Positions 37,801 to 53,577 are shown, counted from the stretch's first letter. The stretch: 64,000 nucleotides of DNA from Glossina fuscipes (GCF_014805625.2 NW_023998455.1:3558197-3622196), one strand, 5' to 3'. Numbers and translations are program-made. The notes: generated by a model from the letters alone, not told the origin.

Positions 37801-40800
37801 TTGGCTTAAATTTTCAAAAAATTTAACCAAAAATTTCCGAGATTACAATTTCTTCTTATAGTAGATAGTATTTAACTATTCCGGTTTGCGTTGCGTTCTT
37901 CAGGGTCAAGGAGTTATTAACTTGACACTTGACCGTCTTCCAAGATTGGTGGCAGAATCTACGACATTCTGCTTCGGAATGGATTACAGCGAGTGTCATG
38001 ATACATTCGCCTATCCCGCTTTCGCCCGCCGGCTCTAAACAATCTCTTAGTACTTCAGTAATAAAGGGTTGCTATAGAAATGATGGAGATCGGCCTTTGG
38101 TTACGATTGTGTGCCGCTCTTCATCAGTAGCAAGCAAAAAATCCGGAAAGCCAAGCTGTTCATATCGTAAATACGTCGGCAGACCGTTTTGGATCAATTG
38201 GAAATTCGGGCACATGGATGGGCAGACAATATGCTTAGCTTCTCAATTTGATTACATTCTCTATGGGGTTTTTAAAGCTTGGTCCTGCACTTCATAAAGG
38301 TATGAAACAGAAATTAAATTTTCTTATACTAACTATAATACTACGTAGGCATGGTAAATTTTTCGCATTATGTGCAGGTACTACAGAATCGCCCCATAGA
38401 ATGTACGGTTAAATTTTTGTACATTTATTTGCTGTAGTTTATGCGTAACGAGGAGAAAATCTATTTTTCACATCTTTTTGAAAAATAGAAATGTTCTCAA
38501 ATTACGTGGGCGTGTTCTTGACCTTGGATCACTTTCAATACCAATCTGTGTGGAGGAACTATTCCACTATTTTTGCCGAATTTAAAGACGGTAGCATCAT
38601 TTTTGCGATCAGGAGATTGGCGCGCTGTTCAGATCTTATGTCGAGAAAACCCAGCACAGTTCGTGCATTGTGGACAACTGACGGTGCGTTACGTATTGTC
38701 GAAGTCGAGCGCTCGGACTTACTGACGCAACTAGATCACACAGCTCCTTTTAACGTAAATAGTACGCGTAACGTATTTACAATAGGTGAAATAGTACTAT
38801 AATAATGTGATTACAGATTTTCTGTTTCGATTCATTATACCTATTTAGGTATGCACCAAATTTAGAAAAGTGAAATAGTAAATCGAGATTAATTTTTCAC
38901 TTACTTTGTGCGTTGCTTCGTCTAAACACACAATTATTAATAATGAAAAGAATTATTAACTGAAGAATACGGAAGAATACGTCCGATCACTTCGCAAACT
39001 GTAATAAATGTGACGGAGCAATGAAAAAATGGTATTTCTCGACATAAAATTAAACAAGCGCTTTCGCGCTGCTTGGGTATTTTCGTACAAATATAGGGAA
39101 AGCAAGATCGCGCTGTTTGGGATTCTTCGAAAGTGTTTTTTCAATACTGTCTGGGACTCAAACGATTAAATTGATTCAGAATTTGGTGCTGATAAAGAAT
39201 AAATATATTTCGTGGGGTCTCTGAAGTTTCTTACCAGCCGTTGCAAACGTTTTGCGAAAATGAATATGCTCCCCGTCCTTCCGTGATACCCAGGAACAAA
39301 AGCTTCCCAATTATGTTCAGCATTAGTTTGCATTAGTGTGCAACAATCTATTGTCACAAGTTTGTTTCTCATTTTGATTTTCTTCAAATATTTCCAAAAT
39401 TAAAGGAACGTGTGTGCCTAAAAGACAAAAGGGCTTACATTCATTTGGTTTGTGACCGCGGGAAATAGTCGTTGAAGTTCCTATAAGGCAAGTTTCGATG
39501 TATTTTTACATATTTTTGAGTATCGTATTTCGAAACAACTTCAGTGTTTATCCATTTCATCGTTGATTACCGAAGTCGGAATTGATTTCGGTCTCTGTTT
39601 GTACATTCTTGACTATTGGACGCTAAGATGAAATGATTTCATCTTTTTTTAAATCAATTTTGAGATCCATATATATATCCTTTCCGGCAATTTATGCTAA
39701 ACCTATTTGAATCCCGCCTGTGCATATTCTTGATTATTGGCTTTTTAGGCGATCGTTATGTTTCAGTTCTAACGTAATTGCTATGCTCGCCTTTTCGTCA
39801 GTCCGTGTCCACTGTCGCAGTGGAATTCTGACTATCGTAATAATTGAAATAGGAAGCTGAATTTCATCTCGGACTCGACAATGGCATGGACCGCCCTCTG
39901 TTATGTTAATTTTGAGGAAAAAATCTCTAATACATAATTGACAACAGAGCAGGTACTAATCTAACGTCCTGTCATCATATGGACATTAGCATAAAAGGCT
40001 AGACCTTGACGCAAGCGTCCTTGGCTTAAAATCAAACGCCAAGGTGGGTGGCTTGCAATTTGTGTTACGCACTCTCAGCTTAACACAGATAAGGCGAAAG
40101 ACGAAAAGCGATCGGCTTACTTGTAGAGATTAGGCACTGCAAAGGTAAGGCCGATTAAGTAGTGCACGTTCTTTGTTAAAGTCTCTGAAATTGAAATTTG
40201 AAAAACTTGATGATGCACGAAGAAGTATCATTTGCAACGTTATACATTTCAGCAGCAGCGTTCTTGTGCATGTTCCAAGCGAAATTCGCAAAATTCTTTT
40301 GAGGTTATGTTGCAAAATTTCGTTTTCTTACTTTTCTTTCAATTTCATTTTGAAAACAAAGTAAAATTGAATTAAAATTTTGGCTTTCTTTGATCGGTCA
40401 AGAACACGCTTACCGTACCTCGCAAATTGAGAACACCTCTGTTTTTCAAAAGAAATAAAATATGGTTTTTTTTTGCTCATTACTCTGCACTACAGCAAAA
40501 AAAAAAACTATGAAAAATAAGAACGTATACGCTACGGTGGATGGTGTCCTGAAAAAGATCGACCATCGGTCAACTGAATTTTGTGAAGAGTCATAATTTC
40601 ATTTGTTTTTTCAAAATGTACATAGCACGCAGAAGCAGGCTTCACCCGAAACCCATAAAGGCTATTTTCAAATTTGGAATGCACTTAAACATGTCTATCT
40701 GTCCGTCTGCGCAAGTGTGTAGTATCTGTGATACACTTTCTCCTATTCGCAAAAACGAAGATAACGGCTGAAAGTGTGCAAAAGAATTTGAAGATGATCC

Positions 40801-43800
40801 GAACTGGGCAACGAACACGCTCATCCGCCTACGTGCCTACTGTGTTCTAAGCACCTTTGCATTCCGTCTTTTTTCCTTGTTTACTTATAAAGTGCAACAC
40901 ATATCCAATAAAAATTTCCATTTTTATTCTGAAAATAGGAAAAAGCAGCCGTGCCCACCCTATATTATAAAGTATGAAACTTTGGTTCTTTTTTCCTTTG
41001 GTTTTTTTTCAGGATCACGTCGATGGGTATGCAAGATTCAGTCACGACGGAATATGATTTTCTTTTTTTTTTTTTTTTATAAATTTTTTTGCTTACATTT
41101 TTTTTTTGTATGTTTTCATTTAATATATATTTTTTGTTCATTAAAGAGATTTTATTTTTTTTTGTGTTTTCTGTATAAATTAATTTACAAATTTTGCACA
41201 ACATTTTTTTCACCTGAACTTACTTGGTTTGAATTTTCGTTTTAAATATATTTTGATGAATTTTTTTAACTAATTTGTTGCTCAATTTATTCTGCTTTTA
41301 TTCTTTTTGAAATAGATAAAATTAGTGGTATATCATAAATTTACGTCACACAGTAACGAGAAAATAATCTCATTTTCGCTACTGGTGTTGTTTTATTGAA
41401 TATTTATCCCACCGGTGATAAGAAGTATTGTGCCTGTTTGTTTGTGTGTATGTGTGTATGTATGCATGCATGTATGTATGTTTGCATATATGTACCTGTG
41501 GATGTGTATGCGTGTGTGTGTGTGTTTGTGTGTTCATCGTATTGCTACTACGTATCTCTCATCTATTTTATTACATTTTTAACGCAATCGCGTTTTTTAT
41601 TCGTCTTCAAGTGAAATATTCTACACGTACATAGAGAGAGATTTGCTTTCATTCCCTGCCCATCTCCCTGCTTAACTTGTTTTATCTTACATGTCAGAGC
41701 ATATTTTTAAGATAATATGTTTCAGATGCAAGCATTTGTCATTCATAAGAGGAAAAAATTAAAATAAAAAAAAAAACAAAAACAAGTAAAAGCACTACAC
41801 ACTACAGTTGCGCATATAATGACTTTTTCAAATAACTTTGTTATAAGAGAAATATGATCGAAAATGATCGAAACTATTTGAAACAAGATGGACAGACGGC
41901 CAAAGGAGTTTACATAGCTTACAGAAAGTGATTTTGAATCGATTGGTATAATACACATTATAGTTGGCCATAGATCACCCTTAAATATCTTACACGAAAA
42001 ATTTCAATATACTTACAATTATAGAAACGTGTTCCCATTTTCAATAGCGTTCGTCCTTGAACCTAAACCCGAAATAATATCTCAAAACTTGATGGGCCTG
42101 TCGGCTTAACACTAGAATACATGATAAATAGACCGACTGAAAAGCGAAAGGACAAATAGGCTAATAAAACGAGGGTCTATCTCAAGTCCGTACCCAAAAT
42201 TGTGAACACAAGAAATGATCATGATAGTCAACTAATAAAAAGTGGGCCTATCACAAGTCCTTTGGAATGTTGCATGCATCCGCATAAATTTAATATACCC
42301 TGATACCTCAAAGGTATATATATATATAAGAGGTGATAAAAAAGAAATTAAACTACTTTCGTAAGCGTAAAATGATTAAAATTTATTAATGCTGCGATAT
42401 ATACTGCATTAGTTGGTTACGAAAGTTTGCATAGATGAGAAGGATGTTTTCTTGAAACTTCATTTCGCAAAATGTTCACATCTTAATTTTAAATTAATAA
42501 AGAATAACTTTAAAGATCATATAATAAATAAAAATGATGATAAAGGAATTTTGTGATGGCGATAATAATACTGACAATAATAACAAAAAGAACAACAACA
42601 ACAACAGCGAAAAAAAATGACAAAAATTATGCAGAAAAAAAAAAACAAAAATTTCAGATGCGAAGATCAGTGTAAAATTTTAGGAAAGATAAACGTATCC
42701 TCCACTCGCTACGTGATATATCGCTCATTAAGTCTCCGATCTGATACATGCATGGCAACACTGATGACATACCAATATGATTTGTAGATATTCGTTCCTT
42801 CACATGATATTGGTCCAAAATTCATGAATACAGATTACGATCAAGATCGGAATTTCTGAATTGATAAAGCACTACTTTTTAATTGGGAAAAGGACGCAAT
42901 AAGTTAAAAAGTGTTATGGCATCTCTTCTCAAAATAGTTTTAAAGACGCGTAATGCAGAGTTGTTCAAGACAGCTGGTATGTTAGAGAGAGAAGGCAAAG
43001 TGTTTACTACTTTCCATGGGAATGTTTTGTTCGAAGTGGTGGCCACATTTGCTGACTTCTCAGAATGACGTCGTGATGGTTCAAGGAGCTGTTTGGGTTT
43101 GTTCGGACGAAATGAAAAGGATTTTTCACGCGTGATTGTAGCAGCAATGCCATGAATGCCTCAGATCGGAGACTTAGCCTAGGTTAGCCTAGGACTGTCT
43201 AGAGCTTGCGACTTACATCTACCATAATCTATTCCAAAAGGTGATCTAATCATGCTCATCTTTTCATGGCTTTTTTTGATTTTTTCTTTTTTCTATTGTT
43301 CTGTTGACTACTGCAAAGATCATAAGATGAGAAAGAAAAATTTCCATCGATAGAACAAATATCAAAAAAAAAACCTATCGGAAATAGGAGCGTACCTTTG
43401 GGAAAAAGTCTATAAAAGTGAATCTAAATCATCTGCGATCAGTGCAATTCGTCTAACTTCTGCTAGCTATAACTCGCGACCTTTAACTTTAGTAAAAACA
43501 TCGCAGGAAATTAGGGAGACCGGTTAGGTCAATCTAAAACCCTTTCAAAGTGATTAGAATTAAAAAAATTACTAGTTCTTATAGAGGGTTACAAGTCTTC
43601 TAACTTTTTCCAGCTTTTCCCAAAATATAAATGTTTCGTGAAGCTCTTATATTTTTTCCCCGTTTTTCTAACCAGTCACTCAGGGTCTTTCATTGGTTTT
43701 TCTACTTTCAAAAGCGAATTTTTCTTAAAAAAAAAAAAAAAATGCAAGCTTCGTATACCTCTTTGCGTGTCCCAGAAGGATTTGAGACAGATTCACCTTC

Positions 43801-46800
43801 TACTATACCAATCGATCACGAATCACTTCCTTGTTTGCCTATCTGTCCATCCTGTTTGCGTGTGTTCAACCTGTGGGTCGAAATTTTTGATATATTTGGA
43901 TGACGTGTTTTGGATCCAAGACGGCCGCTATTGAAAGTAGTTCGAACATGATCACTTTTTAGACCATTCCCCATATAAAGGTTTATTTTGAAAAGTAGTC
44001 GACGTATTTTGTGTTCAAACTAAACATCGCAGCTTTTGAGATTTTTTGATACAATTGGGCACACTGACGTGGTGCAGCCTAGGAACGAACGCTGTGAGAA
44101 AGGGGCAGCAGAATAGGATATTTGTTTTGTCGAAACATTTGCAACACACCGAAAGAACTTTCAGAGACCCCACACTTGTCAGAAACCCCATTGGCCACTT
44201 TCAAAGTCGAAATGCACCTAAGAATGTCTGTCCCTTCATGTGTCTATCCGTTCATCTTTCCCAACTGTGCAGTATTTATGGTAGACATATCCCCCTTCGC
44301 AAAAATTAATCAATTTGGAAATGAATTTGCAAATGACCCAAACTGAACAAAGGACACGCCTACAACGCCTATATCTCTATGTAACGAAAACTGTAAATAC
44401 CTTTGTTTTTTGCGTTTTTTGCTTGTTCCGCATAAACTACAACACATACACGCTACAAGTTTCCACTTTTATTCTAAAAATAGACAAAATCAACGTCGCC
44501 CACCTAATATTCTAGATTATGAAAATTGAGCTTTTTCCCTCTTTTTAAGGATCACGGGAATGTCTATAAAAGACTCCGATAGAGTTATATTTCATGATTT
44601 TCGTAGCAAGCACACGTAGGCATTTTTGGAGATTACACGGTCATTACACTTTTCTTCTAATAAATTGGTTTTGTTATGAAATGCTTGGGAGGTTGCAGCG
44701 TTTCGTTGAAGCCACTTAGTGCCCAAGTCAAAATTATCTAATTCGTGCGACAAGGGATCAATAATTGCAAACCACAACCAAATGTTATTTTTGATACACA
44801 TATAGGTCTTCGATCAGAAATTTGTTTCGTTTATGTTTACCTTCTGGGAAGTAGATGGCCCCCTATAATGGTTCGCACCGGCTACCTTCTCACCGCAATA
44901 AATGAAAAGTCTTCCAAAAAGAAAATTAGTTTTGCGAAATTCGCATTACTTTAGATCAGTTTTCAGTTCGGGGGCCCACTACCGTGTATAGATGAGCTGG
45001 CAATGAAATGCACGCGTCCCATTGCTTCGAAGCCAGGCAAAAATTTCCGACATTTTATTACGATAACAAAGAAAAAAAACATTATGTTCGCTATAGTAGT
45101 GTAAGGAAATAAAAGTCGACATCGTCTGACAATATTATTATTGCAATTTATTTTTTAAATATTTTCTTTCTTTTTTTTTTAATAATATTGCCGGCGTTTA
45201 CATATTTATAAATCAGCGTTTATCAGTCAGTGCTCCTACTTTAAATAGAAAAAAAGCACCGAAAAACACTTAATTCTTAATAAATTAAAAAACATATATT
45301 CCGAGCTTAAGAAAATTTATGGTTGCAGCTAATAAAAGTTTAACGCTTCACTGTTTATAGACTTTTATATCGTTTTTGTTGATTATTGTACTAATGACTA
45401 TTGAGAGTTTGCATTTTTATAAATCAATCTCTATCAGTCAGTCAACCAAACTCTTCAAAGTAAAAAAAAAAAAAAAAATTAATAAATAAAAAGGGAATAT
45501 TTAATTTATTATGAATTCCAGACGGCCAGGTTCTAGCTTCTACTTTAATTACCATAAGCTAGAGAGATGGACAGAGGAAATTATGCTGATCTACTGCATC
45601 TATTGCAAATTTTAGCGCATAATTTCCAACATCGAGTAAACTCGTTGCTAATTTGTAGCTTGCTATCGACTAAAGAAATGTTCTGATCGGAAAATATTTC
45701 ATTCGATAGTAAGGAAAATGCATATCGTTTAGATAAATACAAGCTCTCCCCTCCTTGCAGCGAGTCCCAAAATCCATAGTTCTAGATTGCTATTAATATG
45801 CTCCCCATCACAAGAACAAGAACAAGATTTCTTATTCAGAATGTTACTTGCAATCGAAGTCTAGTCGGACTAGGGGAAGAGTTTATTAACCAAACGTATA
45901 TATAAATTGTTTTTGAAAAAAATTGAACAGTGGCATTTCTACGGCCATTCTCCCCCTTGCCACATAGATGAGAAACATGAGAATATAATTTGTTGAACTT
46001 ATGGTCTGTATTATATGGTGATATGTAAAGACACAGACGATTCACACTAGATACTGATCTATATCTGAAAATTTGAAAACAATACACACAGTACACAAAA
46101 CAAACACACAGTAATATGCAAGTGCGGTATGAAAATGATTGTGCGATCTTACGAACTTATACTCTAGATTAAATACTGATCTGCATATAGAAGTTGGGTT
46201 TAAAAATAATGACACCATGTTACAAATTTACGATCCTCACTAGATACCAGGCTGCATTTGAAATTTTTTTTCAAAAGTAATGCTAATGTTTTACGAACTT
46301 ACGATTCACACTAGGTACTGATCTATAACTAAAAATTTGAAAATAAGGGCACGTTATACACTACACGCTGATGTGCACGTTTGGTTCGAAAATGATTGTA
46401 TGATCTTACGAACTTATGATCTATACTAAATCCTGATCTGTATGTAGAAGTTAGATTTAAAAATAATGACACGATGTTACAAATTTACGATCCGCACTGG
46501 ATACTGGCCTGCATCTGAGTTTTAGATTAAAAGATCGTGCTAAGGTCTTACAAACTTACGATTCACACTAGCTGCTGATCTATACCTAAAAATTTCAAAA
46601 TAAGGACACGTTATACACTACACGCTGATGTGCAAGTTTGGTTCGATCTTACGAACTTATGATCTATATTAAATCCTGATCTGTATGTAGAAGTTAGATT
46701 TAAAAATAATGACACGATGTTACAAACTTACGATTCACACTAGATACTCATCAATTGTCACAGGTTCAGTTTGAAAACAATGACCAATTTTACAAATCTA

Positions 46801-47423
46801 AAATCAAGAGTAGACTACTAGCAGCAACTGGAAGTTCAATATGAAAATAATGATCAGTTCATACAAACTTACTGATCTATAGCTAAAAAGTTCGGTTTGA
46901 AATTGATGATACGATTTTAGGAAGTTGCGGTGTGTGTGTGTGTCTGTGTCTGTGTGTGTGTGTGTATTGCTCTATAGATAGGTCTAACTTTACGATCTAT
47001 ACTACATAATTATGTAGACAAAAAAGTTCATATTGACTCACACTTACACGCACACGCACTCGTAACGATGTATTGAATGCTCAAGATTTACCACTCAAGG
47101 TGAATAAAACTTTCCTATTTACTTTACCATATTTTTTTTTGTTTGCGATTAAGGCACTAAAAGAAGAAGACAAAGAAGAAGCAAAAGAAAAAGAAAAAAA
47201 AAAAAAACACAAAGAATAGAAAAAAAGTGTTGTGCTCTACATTTCTTTGTGATAATTTTCTTTTCATCTATTAGTGCTTTAGTTGCATTTTATTTTCATA
47301 AACCATTTTTATATGTATGCATGCATGCGAGTGAAGTCGTTTTATTAAATTATAATTTAAGTCAATTGTGTAGTACAGCTAGCTCTCAGTTGTTATTGTT
47401 ACTGTCATCGTATACTAACTAAC

Positions 47424-47458
<35 letters not shown>

Positions 47459-50400
47459 TATATATGTATAAATATATACATATATGTATGCATGCTTAAT
47501 ATATGTAAACTAACTCTTATGTTCGTTCATACATGATATCGTCGCGCAGTAGTAATGAATGGTGTGTGATAATCTGTTATTATGCATGTATATGTCATAA
47601 TGCTTTTCATTCTATTCCTCTCTCCATCTATTTGTGTTATTTATTATTCTTCTGTCCTTGAACCTGAGCTAAATATGAAACGAAGAAAGAAAGAATGTTT
47701 CTTTACAAAGAATAAGAGTATTTGTGTTGTGTCTTCTTTATTATTTTTCCTAAATATCGAACCGAAATATTTGTGTAGGAGGTGCGCGTATTAATTATTT
47801 TAGAGTAGCAAGTGCATGAATTATAATAAATGAGTTGTGTTCGTTTCATATATATATGAGCGAGTGACTGAGCAAGCGACCCAGCGAGTTAATGAACGAC
47901 TGAGTGACTTAAACGAGTGGCTTTGCTTTCACAAAAAAAAGAAGAGAAGAAAATTAAAAAAACAAAAAATTTACATTAACCTTTGACGTGAATTTATAGG
48001 GTACACCAATACAACTTTTCTATTACTCTTTAAATTGTGCAGATTTTTCTTCTTTAATGTTATCCTAAAATTTAATGAACGATTAAAAACTTTCAAGGCA
48101 TTGTATCGATCGAGTGTAGACTGGAGAACATATAACCGTGAACGGTTAAAGTTTGTCGCTGCACAATACACAACAACAGCATTGCTGTTGGGAGGTGAGA
48201 TAACATATCACTCAGTATAGTTCATAGGATAGCATATAGATGTCGCCAAGTCTGTCCAATTCAAATGAGTTGCAGATAGTACGAACACATGAGTTTCAAA
48301 TACTATGGATAAGGACAGATAAGGAGAAACTTAAACTGATCAAATTTAAATATATATATTTTGTTTTATCTTTTTTATGTTTATTGCGGATCAATTTTCA
48401 TCCTAAAATATTAAAATCTAAAATTTTTTCTGAAAGGCTTACTATTTATTAATGGTGTCCAAGAAATAGACCCCATGCGGTTCAATTTGGTCATTCATTT
48501 TTATGTGAAATTACAATCATGAACATATTTTTAACATAAAGCATAAACATTAGGGCATTTCGGCGTGCAAGGGTCTCCACTTCCTTGTGTGAATTGATAT
48601 CCGAAGAACGTGGGCCTACATGATCCAAATTCGGTAAGGTTGATTTCTTTGTTAATTTTCATCATGAAATATTAAAAATTATGCCTTTTGCCGTACAAAC
48701 ATTCAGTTTTTGTAGGAAATTCAAAAATTGCCCCAGTTGATCCAAACTTTTCATACCAATTTAGAATGTGTTTTAGTACTATTTATTACTCATCGACTTG
48801 CAATTTTTTTCCATATGACGATTTTTCAAAATAATGCTTTATATGGGGAGCGGTCTAAACCAATTCTAAAAGCGTTTCTCGCTGGGTTCGTGTACAAAAT
48901 GTCATCAAAATACCTATAAAATTGCTCTCTGTAGATTGAACTCAAGAAAGCTGCAAGGAAAGACGGACAGACATGAAAGTGATTCTGAATCGATCGGTAC
49001 AATAGAAGGTGAGTCTTTGTGAAGACTTTCCGAGTTTTATGTATATCCGCACGAACTCAATATACCTTGTACGATAATTGGTCTAGAATATAAAAAATAC
49101 GGGTACTTCTTTTTTTCTGGCAATACTGTGTGATCGCTGAGGAAGAGAGGGTGAGAGAGAGTGAGAGAGGGAGAGAGAGACCCCAACCGTAAGACCCTAA
49201 GGAACATTATCTATGTTCATCACACATATGGATGTGAGACATCTGTTCTAAATTTTAATCGCGTATACACACTTTGCAAATAGCAGAAACATATGATCCA
49301 AAAAATTTTAATTGAATACTCGATATAAATATTCTGTACAACCATTGAAAAAAAGTGAAAAAATTGACCTAAATTGGTCTCAAGCGACTAACGTGTCAGG
49401 ATACGTCGTTGGTTATCAAAAACTCGCTGCACAATCGCGAACAACAATTTCTTCTTTTTATTTTTTATTCAAGTCAATCGAAAGTTTTTTTATTTAGAAA
49501 AACTTTTGTAATTTAATATAAATAATTGTCGATTCGTTTTCATCATTTTTCGTTCTATTTCACTAAACACTGCGTATTGTTATTGTTACGATACGGTATA
49601 AATTATTTAATTACTTAAATGCTTGCACACCTGGTTAAATAAACAATTAATCCATTTAGGCGTAAAGATCTATTAGAAAAAATTATTGAGAGAACATTGT
49701 TATCTAATCCACGTTCAAACGTCAAACTCGGATTTATTTTGCCTACGCAGAAATTTTTAGTGATCGTACGTACGATTTAAAAATACTTGTAAAACGTCTT
49801 ATGCAATTTATCTGTTTGCCTTCGGTCATAACAAGTAACTAGCCAATCGGCTTATGAGTAAGTATCCTTACTATGCCACGTGTACCGTTTTTGATGCACG
49901 CAAACGTGTTTCGTTATTTTGCGTAAACACTTTTTGCATTTATAAGAGAAAATATATATGCTTTGTCACGTTGCACCGTGTACCATTATCGGTACACGAA
50001 TCCGAAAATTTGAATAAACATAATTACACGGCATAAAATAGTGGTAAGTTAGATTCTAACTAAAATCCAAATTAAGGCAAGTAAAAAAACCGTAATAGGC
50101 CCAGTCCTACATCCTCTTTTATTCATATTACGTTTTTAACAAAAGACATTAAAAGGATGATAGAGTGATCCGAACATTTTCAATAGCGTTTGGCCTTTGG
50201 ACCAGAACATGTCGGAGTATTAAGTAAACGTTTATAATAATAAAAGGTGAGTATATGTCAAGTCCTGCGGAATGTTGTACACATCCGCACCGCAAGTGGT
50301 GTACGGTATAAAAATTGAACTTGCGATATAAATGCATTTTGGTAATGCAAGAGATGTCCTCTGGTGTAATGTTTTTAATAGACTTTCTTCTGACCGCAAA

Positions 50401-53400
50401 TATGAAGCTATCGTCTTCAAATTTGGTAGAAACATTCAAATGTCTTCCATATCATTTGGTATTGAAAGTGGGCCAAATCGATCGAACTACACGCCAGCAG
50501 TACCACGTAAACTGAGAGCACTTCTGTTTATCAAAAGGTATAAAAAATTGGTCTCCTGTTCATTATCCATAAACTGCAGCAAATAACTCTGCAAAAATTT
50601 TAATGCTTATTGTAGGGGTGACGCTGTAGTATGTCTACAAAAATGAGAAAAATTCAGCCGCGCCTATGCAATAATATTTTAATATCTTTATAAAGCGCGA
50701 AAGCAAGCTTCAAAAATCTCTAAAAAGGTTATAAATGGTCGGACAGCTTCAAATATCGAATGCAATTAGGCATGTCCGTCTGTTCTTTGCGGTAAAACGT
50801 TTTTACTTTCGCAAAAAGGAACATATCGCCTACAAATTTGCAAAAGAATGTGAAAATAACGAAAATGACTAAGGACGCACCTGCGAAGCCCACAGGCCTT
50901 TGCGTCTAAAATTGAGAAAACTTTGCTTTCCGTGTTTTTTGCTCCTTGCCGCCCCTAAACTATGACGTATGCACTTTTATCCTGAAAATCAAAAAAAAAA
51001 AAAATCACTCGCGTCCATCCAATATTATAGACTATGAAAATTCAGTTCTTTTTCTTTTGTCTTTTAGTCCTTTTTTTAGGCGGTGGGTGTAAAAGATTCA
51101 GATTCACGAGCGAACATAATTTTCTTATGCTTTTTAATGGAAATTAATGTTTTTTTTTTTCTATTTTTTAAAAATATTTTTTTTTTTTTTCCAAGATCTT
51201 GTCCGAACAACGAAAATGAAAATCATCAATCTTCGTGTTCTTTAGCTCTCACTTTTCAGAAACTTTGTGAAAATATTTTCACTATTATCGAAAATACGGC
51301 ACTGGTTTCTTGTTACGTTTAACGAAACATAAATATTTACTTTATTGGGAATTGTCCAGTAATATCCGGTTTGCACATTTTTTTATTACAGCCTATACCG
51401 TGCGTCATACAAGCAACGCACTGAAAGATTTGAGATAGGCCGACTTTTTACCAGATAGCATTTTTTCACATAATGACTTTTAGTGCGGTACCTGGTGTTT
51501 TAACCTAAAGATGAACGCTATGGAAAATGACTCAGATCGGATCACTTTCTCAACCATTTCCCACAAAACATCTTACTTTCAATAATTCGTCATATGAATT
51601 GACTATACCGAGCAAAGTAGTGCAGGATATTTAATGTTGGACCGTGGCCTTTACTGACTGAGCATTAGTTATACCTACGACCACAGAAAACTCTATCGCG
51701 CTTGTGATTTGTACCTGCGAGCAATGATTTTGATTTGTGGTAATTAGCTCTCTCCATACGACTCCAGATGTTTTCTTAAAATTTCGAAAATTTCAGCTAC
51801 AGTAAAAAGTCTGCCACAGTTCCGAGTTCTTAAAAGTTATGTACGTGAAGAGATCTTCAGAATCAGATCTTCTGAATCAGATTTTCGACTGTCAGAAATC
51901 AAATGTTCAATGTTCACTAACTTTGAAAGATTGATAGCAATTGGCAGAAATTTAGCCGGAAAATGGATTAACGGATTAGGTAATGAAAACTTGCTAGTAG
52001 AAGGGTATACAAGCGGAATATTTGCGGAACGCAAGACAAGTCTGGCTGGTCGAAAGTGGGTCTTGAGAATCAAGTCAAGAGCGTTGAATTGCAATATTCG
52101 AACGGACAAGGCCAAGAGAATGAGAATTGGAGCGTTGCAAAAATAAGTTCCTGTAAATGATTTGTAAATAGAACCTATGCCATCTTAAAACCAACTATGC
52201 AAAGGTGCGAAATTAATTTGAAAAGTCTTTGAATAAAAATAATGTAAAATCGTAGACGATGGATTGACGTTACAATGTTCATTAAATTATTTGCACGAAA
52301 TAAATGAAAAATTCCCATTACATTACATATATACGTTAAAGATCTTATTAAGCTTGAACTTCTCCTGATTGTTGAAAAATAAATTTTAATTCCCCTTCCC
52401 GGAAATTTTTAAAAAAAAAAAAAAAAAAAAAAACATCTTTCGTTTTTATATTCCAAATCCAGCGATAGTGTTTTCCTTCCCCGATCTGGCGACGAAATTT
52501 TTATAAAAATCGAATGAAATTCTTCAAAATCGTTTTTAAATTTATCACACGTCAGGAATTAATTGTTATTTAAAAAAAAAATACTTTTATTAAATTTCTT
52601 ACTTTTTCATTTTTAATTTTATTTAACTTTTTTCTTAATTTTCTTCATAATTTTTAAAACAAAATTTTTTACTATTTCAATTTTAAATAGTTTTAGCAAC
52701 TTTTTTTTGATTATTTAAAATGTTTGAAATTTAAATTTACTTTTATCTTTCCTATAAATTATTTTATCTTTTATTTATTTATTTATTTTTTTGTTTTTTT
52801 TTTTTTTTGTTTATTCAAATGCGTCGGCGTTTAGGTTTTAATTTTCTTTGATTTGAACTGTATGAACTTTCCGTTACAACGTTATCCATTGAAATATCAC
52901 AATGTTTGGCAAATTTTTTGAGTAAAATGTCTGTCTCTCCAGTTTAAACTATCACAACTTGACAAACTGTTTTTCTTTTCTTTTTTTTTTTTTTTTCTTT
53001 GAGATTTTTTCTAACTATAAGATCACCGTGAGGGTATATTAATTTGATTGTTGTGTTTGCAAATTAAGTATAGAAAATAGTACTACTTAGTAGTATCGCC
53101 CAGTATTGGGCGTTGTAAACTCAAGCCCGCTTCGAACATTAAGGTGAAGAAGTAGAAACCGAGATCCGCTTGAATTGCCACACCTATATCTGCCTCAAAA
53201 ATTAAAGATAGAAAGTAGTAAATAGTACCGAGTAATGCCGAGATCTGGTACAAGTTGTAACCTATCCGTTTCAAAAACGAAGGATAGGAAGTAGTAAATA
53301 GTACCGAATTGTACCGAGATCTGGTGGAAGTTCTACGCTTCTATCCCCGCCAAAATTTAAGCATAGAAAGTGATAGTATTGAGTAGCATCGAGATCCCAC

Positions 53401-53542
53401 AAGAGATGTAAACGTCCGTTCGCTTCAAAAAAAGTTGGAAAATCACGAAAATCGCTTGATTACAAGCTCAATCCATTAAATTTTGATGTGGAAGTGGCGA
53501 GATTTATAAGTAAACGCGTCATTAATTTCCAAGAGTAGCTAA

Positions 53543-53577
<35 letters not shown>

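Noticed and set aside
37929..38297. 122-codon plus-strand ORF, somewhat less AT-rich than its surroundings
   Set aside because: Its right half is the reverse of family X (AAGCTTTAAAAACCCCATAG and GTCTGCCC modules). No family resemblance in protein.
38491..38802. 103-codon plus-strand ORF
   Set aside because: The stretch [12 protein letters not shown] is the same repeat translated on the minus strand at 50149-50439 ([12 protein letters not shown]). It is repeat sequence, not a gene.
41396..41634. Cys/Val-rich ORF pair
   Set aside because: Produced by a TGTATG/GTGT microsatellite in several frames.
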